Under the pieces are notes generated by a model, which was given only the letters and a program-made list of their open reading frames with translations, did not search any database and had not been told where the DNA came from. DNA of 52,532 bases from the NCBI GenBank assembly GCA_014860115.1, contig JACZKK010000032.1, forward strand, positions 1 to 52,532, read 5' to 3'. Source of the stretch: Ignavibacteriaceae bacterium (GTDB lineage: Bacteria; Bacteroidota; Ignavibacteria; Ignavibacteriales; Ignavibacteriaceae). Of this stretch, positions 49,961 to 52,532 are shown piece after piece; the first letter of the stretch is position 1; each line of letters opens with the position of its first letter. The translations under genes and the position numbers were made by a program.

Positions 49961-51844
49961 ATGAGAAATAATTCGTTTGATATAATTGTGATTGGTGGAG
50001 GACATGCTGGTATTGAAGCAGCAGCCTCTGCTTCTAGAATGGGATGTACAGTTGTTTTAATGACTATGGATAGGAATGCACTTGCCAGAATGTCCTGTAA
50101 TCCAGCCATTGGTGGGACGGCCAAAGGTCATCTTGTAAGAGAAGTTGATGCCTTGGGTGGGTTGATGGGGAAGATAGCAGATGAAACTGGTATTCAATTC
50201 AGGATGCTTAATAAATCAAAAGGACCTGCTGTTTGGTCTCCGAGATGTCAATCAGATAGAAAGCTGTATTCAGAAGTTGCAGTTGAATTAATTTCATCTT
50301 TTGAAAATATCACAGTAATCGAGAATTCAATAGTTGAAATCCTGATCGAAAACAATGTAGTTGTTGGTGTTCGAACAGGGAGTGGAGAGGAAATAGTAGC
50401 AAGAGCAGCAATTCTCTCTGCAGGAACTTTTATGAATGCAATTATGCATACTGGTCTGAATGCAACAAATGGAGGAAGATTTGGAGAGAAACCATCGGTA
50501 GGCATTACAGAGAGCTTAGTCAATCTCGGATTCATTTCTGGCAGATTAAAAACGGGAACACCACCAAGACTGAAGAAGAGCAGCATCAATTTCAACACAT
50601 TGGAAGAGCAACCAGGAGATACAAACCCCAAACCTTTCTCACACTTTACTGACCCTGTTAACTTCCCCGCCCTTTCTCAGGTAAGTTGTCATATAACTTA
50701 TACTGATTCCAACGTTCACAAAGTTTTGGAAAAGGGATTTGACAGATCACCTATGTTTACAGGTTTGATTAATGGAGTTGGTCCAAGGTACTGTCCATCA
50801 ATAGAGGACAAAGTAGTAAGGTTTTCTGATAGGGAAAAACATCAACTCTTTCTCGAGCCCGAAGGTCTTGAAAGCGACCAGATATATGTAAATGGATTTT
50901 CTACTTCCCTTCCAGCAGAAATCCAATTAGAAGCTCTGCACAAAATTAAAGGTCTTGAGGAAGTTGAGATGGTTCGTCCTGGATATGCTGTTGAATATGA
51001 CTTCTTCCCACCACATCAGGTTGATTCAACTCTTGAAACTAAATTAATTAAAGGTTTGTATTTCGCGGGTCAGATTAATGGAACATCGGGTTATGAAGAG
51101 GCGGCAGCACAAGGGCTAATGGCTGGAATTAATGCTGCACTTAAAATTCAAGGAAGAAAAGAATTTGTCCTCAAAAGAAGTGAGGCATATATCGGTGTTC
51201 TGATTGACGATCTTGTGACAAAATCCACTGATGAACCCTACCGAATGTTTACATCCAGAGCTGAACACAGACTTCTTTTACGACAGGACAACGCAGACAG
51301 AAGACTAATGAATTATGGGCAAGAGCTTGGTCTAGTTAATTTTCAAGATGCCCAGATAGTTCAGGATCGCGAAGCTAAAATATTTAAAGGAATAACAGCG
51401 TGTAAAAGTCAAAAATTGAATGCAAAAAAAATAAACAATTTTTTAGAAAGTAAGGGATCTTCAATTATAGATTCAACTGAAACGATAGCTAATCTCTGCA
51501 GAAGACCCGAGTTATCATTATCAGAGATATTAAAACTGGATGGTCTTTCAGAGCATGTCGACATCAGTCCATTGATTGAGGACGAGTTAGCAATGCGACA
51601 AGTTGAAATCGATTTAAAGTATGAAGGTTACTTAAAGCGACAGGAAGAAATGATAGCGAAGATGGAAAAATATGAAGATCATTATATTCCTTTAACATTA
51701 AACTATCTTGAAGTAAAAGCTTTATCTACGGAGAGTAGAGAAAAACTTCAGAAGTTTAAACCAAGATCAATCGGTCAGGCATCCCGGCTACCCGGTGTGA
51801 CGCCTTCTGATATTTCTGTTTTATTGATATATTTAAAGAGATAA
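49961..51844 (+). CDS. mnmG: tRNA uridine-5-carboxymethylaminomethyl modification enzyme MnmG
   Basis: The 627-residue FAD protein is the partner of MnmE in wobble-uridine modification. The FAD loop is VIGGGHAGIEAAASASRMG. The family signatures are MSCNPAIGGTAKGHLVREVD and GRLKTGTPPRL. The substrate/FAD region includes GLYFAGQINGTSGYEEAAAQ, and the C-terminal helical domain binds tRNA and MnmE (LRPS-like end KFKPRSIGQASRLPGVTPSD). Full length. It is followed 12 bp later by rsmG, so the two are probably one transcript. Confidence 0.97.
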   Translation: MRNNSFDIIVIGGGHAGIEAAASASRMGCTVVLMTMDRNALARMSCNPAIGGTAKGHLVREVDALGGLMGKIADETGIQFRMLNKSKGPAVWSPRCQSDRKLYSEVAVELISSFENITVIENSIVEILIENNVVVGVRTGSGEEIVARAAILSAGTFMNAIMHTGLNATNGGRFGEKPSVGITESLVNLGFISGRLKTGTPPRLKKSSINFNTLEEQPGDTNPKPFSHFTDPVNFPALSQVSCHITYTDSNVHKVLEKGFDRSPMFTGLINGVGPRYCPSIEDKVVRFSDREKHQLFLEPEGLESDQIYVNGFSTSLPAEIQLEALHKIKGLEEVEMVRPGYAVEYDFFPPHQVDSTLETKLIKGLYFAGQINGTSGYEEAAAQGLMAGINAALKIQGRKEFVLKRSEAYIGVLIDDLVTKSTDEPYRMFTSRAEHRLLLRQDNADRRLMNYGQELGLVNFQDAQIVQDREAKIFKGITACKSQKLNAKKINNFLESKGSSIIDSTETIANLCRRPELSLSEILKLDGLSEHVDISPLIEDELAMRQVEIDLKYEGYLKRQEEMIAKMEKYEDHYIPLTLNYLEVKALSTESREKLQKFKPRSIGQASRLPGVTPSDISVLLIYLKR

Positions 51845-51856
51845 TTTTTAATTTTT

Positions 51857-52532
51857 ATGGCCGACAAACAGGACCGGTACCTCAAAGAACTAAACGCATT
51901 TTGCTGGGAAAATGGTTTTAATCCAGAACCTACCAGAACAGAACGACTCGCCTATTTCGCGCAGCTTGTCGTTGAAAAAAATAAAAAGATAAATCTTATC
52001 TCAAAGCGCGATATTGATGGAATAGTTGAGAAGCACGTTTTTATTTCCGCATATATTTCAAAATATCTTCCCGAAAAAGTGACAAAGTTTTTGGATATCG
52101 GAACAGGTGGTGGATTTCCAGGTATTCCTCTTGCGATTATGCGACCTGATATCAGAGGTGTATTAGTTGATTCCACGCTGAAAAAAGTTGAAGCTGTAAA
52201 AGGTTTTATTGACAAACTTAAATTAAGTAACGTCATTGCTGAGAATCATCGTGTTGAGAGTGAGGAATTTATTACGAGACATGGGAACTCGTTTGATTTA
52301 ATAGTTTGTAGAGCTACTGTTCCACTAATAATTCTTTTTAGGTATGCAATTCCTTTATTCAAAGAGAAAGCATTTCTTTTTGCTATGAAGGGTGGCGATT
52401 TAACAGAAGAATTTTCAAAAGCAGAACTCAAGTATAAATCGTATATAAAAAAATCGACCGTTTATGATTTACATTATAAACCATCGAATATCAGAAACCA
52501 GAAGGGGAAGAAATTAGTCCTGCTTGAGCTTC
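51857..52532 (+). CDS. rsmG: 16S rRNA (guanine(527)-N7)-methyltransferase RsmG, partial
   Basis: The frame opens at ATG 51857 and runs off the window end, giving 225 codons; the stop lies outside. It has the RsmG pattern VVEKNKKINLISKRDIDGIV, then motif I FLDIGTGGGFPGIPLAIMRP, VLVDSTLKKVEAV and FDLIVCRATVPL. The enzyme makes m7G527 in 16S rRNA, and its loss gives low-level streptomycin resistance. Length suggests only a few residues are missing. parA and parB often follow in this gene order. Confidence 0.95.
   Translation, partial: MADKQDRYLKELNAFCWENGFNPEPTRTERLAYFAQLVVEKNKKINLISKRDIDGIVEKHVFISAYISKYLPEKVTKFLDIGTGGGFPGIPLAIMRPDIRGVLVDSTLKKVEAVKGFIDKLKLSNVIAENHRVESEEFITRHGNSFDLIVCRATVPLIILFRYAIPLFKEKAFLFAMKGGDLTEEFSKAELKYKSYIKKSTVYDLHYKPSNIRNQKGKKLVLLEL

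Overview
The window reads as chromosomal DNA of a member of the Bacteroidota/Chlorobi branch, most likely the Ignavibacteria. It is AT-rich, has many lipoproteins with a Cys lipobox, and carries an exported protein ending in a type IX secretion sorting domain with the NYPNPFNPST signature that is common in that class. The right end holds mnmE, mnmG and rsmG with two parS-like palindromes between the first two genes, an arrangement typical of the origin-proximal region of many bacterial chromosomes. I found no tRNA, rRNA, CRISPR array, integrase or complete transposase gene.

Layout. (1) 1-3.6 kb is an accessory strip of small minus-strand genes (lipoprotein, glycine-zipper protein, DUF4180, DUF1801) separated by repeats. 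One repeat is interrupted by a 121-bp palindromic element with a 7-bp target duplication, and the DUF4180 gene is bounded by integron-cassette-like boxes. (2) 3.6-9.2 kb carries corA, a CE2-like esterase lipoprotein, an MscS-type channel and a divergent acetyl-CoA-synthetase homologue whose ATP-binding loop is eroded. (3) 9.4-19 kb is mostly envelope and exported proteins: NTF2-like, cupredoxin with T9SS tail, DUF4412, three lipoproteins and an exported truncated globin, plus ettA and a bactofilin. Several genes here end at related GGGCGAG hairpins. (4) 19-29.4 kb is a long minus-strand run: a DUF6064 membrane protein, a TPR lipoprotein carrying a DUF2723-type domain, a methyltransferase, two SRPBCC proteins, a GNAT, a GIY-YIG protein, a class III nucleotide cyclase, a SulP transporter and an ICMT-like protein. 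(5) 29.6-33.4 kb is mainly plus strand: DUF4136 lipoprotein, O-methyltransferase-like enzyme, creD and a YwbE-like protein.

(6) 33.5-44 kb is a second accessory region. It has short, mostly minus-strand genes, gene remnants (both ends of a second rsgA flanking the intact rsgA, and an AraC-type regulator reduced to its two ends) and a dense set of palindromic repeats. A roughly 37-bp repeat occurs at nine places, always in the same orientation, and two roughly 280-bp composite units contain four hairpins in fixed order. (7) 44-48.2 kb is a heat-shock block, hsp20 then cbpA-clpB. (8) 48.5 kb to the end is mnmE, parS sites, mnmG and rsmG, the last cut by the window edge.

Functionally the core genes serve translation (EttA, RsgA, MnmE/MnmG, RsmG), protein quality control (ClpB, CbpA, Hsp20) and ion or osmotic balance (CorA, MscS, SulP). 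The rest are accessory. The least expected signals are the repeat families, the gene remnants and the degenerate ACS homologue. All family assignments come from reading motifs, not from database searches.
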